Assembly (NCBI GenBank): GCA_032433765.1
Contig: JAVIAB010000059.1
Span: 59,282,103-59,346,102, forward strand
DNA: 64,000 nt
Reading direction: 5' to 3'
From: Megaustenia siamemsis
Taxonomy: Eukaryota > Mollusca > Gastropoda > Stylommatophora > Ariophantidae
Shown: piece by piece, positions 61,400-64,000 of the stretch
Layout: every line of letters starts with the position of its first letter
How positions within the stretch are numbered: position 1 is the stretch's first letter
Notes under the pieces: model-generated
What the model was told of the DNA's origin: nothing
The model's database searches: none
The model's input: only the letters and a program-made list of their open reading frames with translations
Made by a program: the position numbers and the translations under genes

Positions 61400-61745
61400 C
61401 AGATAAGTCGATTGAACATGCTCGTGTATTCTCTTTCTCTATGAATATGTCTGCTTCTTGTTTGAGGTGAACCTTTAGAGTGTGTTTCCAGCGTTTGCGG
61501 TTTGCAGATATGTCTTTCCATGCTGCAGGGTTTATGTTCAGAGTCATTTTGCTTACACTCATCTACAAATCGAAGTTTTGGGCGCTCCCTAGTTCTTTTA
61601 CCATCTGCCAGTTGTCCGTAGAGTATAACTTTCGGTATGCGGCCATCTTTTATACGGTGTACATGGCCAAGTCAGCGTAACCTACGTTGTTTGATATTCG
61701 GAGCGTGTAGATATTCGGGAGGCCTGTACAAGTCTTGTAAAAGTC
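61400..61745 (-). mobile_element. LINE (family C-like) fragment, antisense
   Basis: Conceptual frames contain WLGHVHRIKDGRIPK-like, LYGQLADGKRTRERPKLRF and NINPAAWKDISANRKRWKHT, the RT C-terminus of a Jockey/Nimb-like LINE distinct from 1871-2734. Private to intron 1 of copy 4; frameshifted. The rest of the intron (59952-61399) is non-coding and parallels copies 1-3. Confidence 0.7.
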
Positions 61746-62200
61746 TCTTAAACGTATGTCTCATATTTAAATTTAAAAATAAATTATATGTTATATGTTT
61801 ATGAAATATTTAAATTATTCCATTGCTAGTTCATTATAGATTAGCGTGACTGTATGACAAATGTCATGTTTGAATCATTAGACACAGAAACAATACATTA
61901 ATTGTGAACAAAGAAGTAAAAATAGCACTTGGAATTTGGGAATAAAAATTTAGATTAGAGAAATAGTAATAATAATAATACGGATACACAGTGAACTTAG
62001 CTAAATATGAAAGTAATAATGACAAAATTCATAATAATTAAATATTGCAAAAACATAGTTATATTTCTTAATTTAAATGACAGTTCATCAATGATAATCG
62101 AATTTATATTTTATACATAAATATGTTAGTAATAGTTATATTAACATAAATTATAAGTCTCATGATTTGAATATATTAATGACAGTTGTGTTCCTTCAAA

Positions 62201-62205
<5 letters not shown>

Positions 62206-62250
<45 letters not shown>
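62206..62250. repeat. (AT)n microsatellite
   Basis: About 22 AT units in intron 1 of copy 4, at the position of 13979-14076 in copy 1. Confidence 0.9.
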
Positions 62251-62253
<3 letters not shown>

Positions 62254-62373
62254 ACATTTCGAAAACATATTTACACATACAGAAATTAAAGGTACGTGTG
62301 ATGGCGAATGGATAGAAGGATGACTGGTTGAAAGTATCAAAATATATTTTGAGGACATTATTCTCGTCTACAG

Positions 62374-62481
62374 AAGTGCTATTGTGAGGAAACAGAAATC
62401 ATATGCAGTCACCAAAATTTGCAAGCGATGCCCCCAAAAGTATTCAATATTAACTTGCATTTCAGATCATTATTTTTGAAC
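62374..62481 (+). CDS. LRR copy 4, exon 2: LRRNT cap
   Basis: 36 codons between the acceptor CTCGTCTACAG and donor GTAAGT, phase 0. Peptide begins KCYCEETEIICSHQNLQ (KCYC as in copy 1) and ends LHFRSLFLN. The N-glycosylation sequon NFT of the other copies is lost (HFR). Intron 2 is 62482-63201. Confidence 0.85.
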
Positions 62482-63201
62482 GTAAGTATTTCATTTTCTT
62501 GCACGTGACACTCAAGTTTCTATAAACATTTAAATAAATGACATCTTCCAATATCTAATTAATATTAAGAAAGTGTATATGGTAATTTGTTCAGCAGTTT
62601 GAAATACGATTGTTGATATTAAATTGCTAAATGTGAGTCTTTTTGGCAATACTATGTTTAAAGACCATAGATCCATATTCGTTGATTTCTTGAGATAATT
62701 CCAACACATTCTGATTAAAATCAACTTATTTTCTGTGCATTTTTGTCTGATGACACTTTTATTGGAGCACTTTGGTGTAAAGTAACACAATTTGTTTATA
62801 ATCATTCTAGTGTCTTTATTGTGTGCCTTTATCTGAATTCTTTAATGTTTTCCAATCCAGTATTTTGTTCCATAAATAGATGTAATTTTCTTAGTTTATT
62901 TCCTGTGTTATTTTGTGTTTCATGATGTACATTGCAACATGGTTTCTCTGATCTGTTATATCTTGTGATCTGCCATATATTAATGTCATTTCTTTAGCAC
63001 TCGGTATAATCCCTATCACGGCTTCTTAGTTCACCCATCTTTAAATGACTTGTTTGGGAATTAATTTTATTAAAAAGTGTAAGGCGGTTTATTATGAATT
63101 CCTCCCATTAACAAATGAAATAGATATTCTTGTTTTGTCTATATTAAAATAAATAGACTTGTGTTTACCACTTTTTAAAATAATACTATTTTTATCAACA
63201 G

Positions 63202-64000
63202 GGAAATAACATCACAACAATACCAGCTGGAAGTCTACTGGCGAATCTCTCAGTTATTTCGTTAGAAAGCGTCGAGACCATAGATGACATCGCCTTCAAC
63301 GAGTCCATCTATACATTACAAGAATTAGACTTTTTGGACCTCGGTTCACACAAATCCCTCAAGCCGTGTTTCACTTGAAGGTTCTCAAAACTTTACAAAT
63401 CTTCCAAACCAACATTCGTGTTTGGGATGACGACGGCATGAACCAGCTTGGGTCTACAATGCAGACACTTACCCTAAATAATGTGGAGTTAACAGTGTGG
63501 CCGACTTGGATGAAGTCAATGACTAATTTAACTCAATTAATTATAACTGGGTGTTCTATCTCCACCATCCCGGATGATGCTCTAGATACGATGACCAACA
63601 GTTTAACGAGTTTAGATCTTTCAAATAATAGTTTAACTAAACTCCCAAAATCGTTGTCAAAGTTGACTATCTTAAATACGTTAATACTAAAACTTAACAG
63701 AATAGTTGACCTGACCTGGCTCCCACAGTCAAGTCACTTCACTACCTTGTATCTTGATAACAACAATATAACAGATGCAGTAAAACTGAGCAATGCGTTA
63801 AGACCGTGTGCTCAATCACTCAGCAGTTTAACGTTCCGAAACAACTCACTCACGTCCATTCCCGAGTTATCTTTCTTGACACAGATATCATATCTAACCT
63901 TTCAATTCACCAACCTAAATGACGCTAATTCTGGATCATTTCCACCCAATATAACTGCCTTGGATTGTGAAAACAATTTACTTACCTCTGTTCCTAGTAC
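63202..64000 (+). pseudogene. LRR copy 4, exon 3, partial at window end, frameshifted
   Basis: Enters in frame at the acceptor TTTATCAACAG with GNNITTIPAGSLLANLSV. It carries a six-base in-frame deletion (LESVET where copy 1 has LENDPIET). At 63331-63335 a T-run is one base shorter than in copy 1 (five against six). The frame then ends at a TGA at 63376-63378, giving only about 119 residues in total. After the shift about 205 codons of LRR sequence (LTLNNVELTVWPTW, LDLSNNSLTKLPKS, LYLDNNNITD and others) remain open up to the last base of the window. The 3' end of the exon is not included. Confidence 0.8.

Larger units (their letters stand above)
53500..64000 (+). repeat. Segmental duplication block 4 (contains LRR copy 4, runs off the window)
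   Basis: The upstream part parallels block 1 (1500-4440, then 7847-9160). The gene is closest to copy 1 in exons 1 and 2. Stretch 53262-53390 repeats 56717-56850, so the block boundary itself contains a duplicated piece. The region 56380-56870 holds the counterpart of 3440-3920 and no gene. Confidence 0.7.

Overview
This is a eukaryotic, metazoan window: AT-rich, intron-containing, crowded with retroelement debris, tRNA-derived SINEs and microsatellites. The repeat mix (several truncated LINE families, hAT and IS630/Tc1/mariner-type transposons) and the style of the protein-coding genes suggest a lophotrochozoan, most likely a gastropod mollusc. That assignment is an inference, since no marker gene is present. 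No bacterial features, CRISPR arrays or genuine tRNA/rRNA genes were seen.

The host content is a tandem family of four genes, all on the + strand, encoding secreted leucine-rich-repeat (LRR) proteins of about 485 residues. Each has the same three exons, joined in phase 0: a 75-bp signal-peptide exon, a 108-bp exon carrying the N-terminal cysteine cap (LRRNT), and a ~1.27-kb exon with about 16 LRRs and a C-terminal cysteine cap. Copy 1 is 10078-16325, copy 2 is 29317-34778, copy 3 is 46094-51744, and copy 4 is 59877 to beyond the window end. Copies 1 and 2 read through intact. Copies 3 and 4 each carry a one-base frameshift in a homopolymer of exon 3. The proteins resemble the LRR proteins often named after the non-catalytic subunit of Oplophorus luciferase; this says nothing firm about function.

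The genes sit in four large duplicated blocks: about 1.5-17.3 kb, 22.7-35.9 kb, 41.4-52.7 kb and 53.5-64 kb. Exon and flank similarities pair block 1 with 4 and block 2 with 3. Between blocks lie a ~2.1-kb DDE transposon with terminal inverted repeats (17.3-19.5 kb), a 2.2-kb minisatellite (19.7-21.85 kb), an internally deleted relative of the transposon (38.4-40.1 kb), SINEs, and a pair of ~165-bp inverted repeats (52.7-53.3 kb). The left edge holds the 5' part of a broken hAT-type transposase on the - strand.

Most remaining sequence is 5'-truncated LINE fragments, labelled here A to F for convenience. Several carry visible target-site duplications and have empty counterparts in the sister blocks, so the relative order of duplication and insertion can be read. 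The most unexpected signal is a perfect histone-mRNA-type 3' stem-loop, 57 nt past the stop codon of the transposase at 17.8-19.1 kb.
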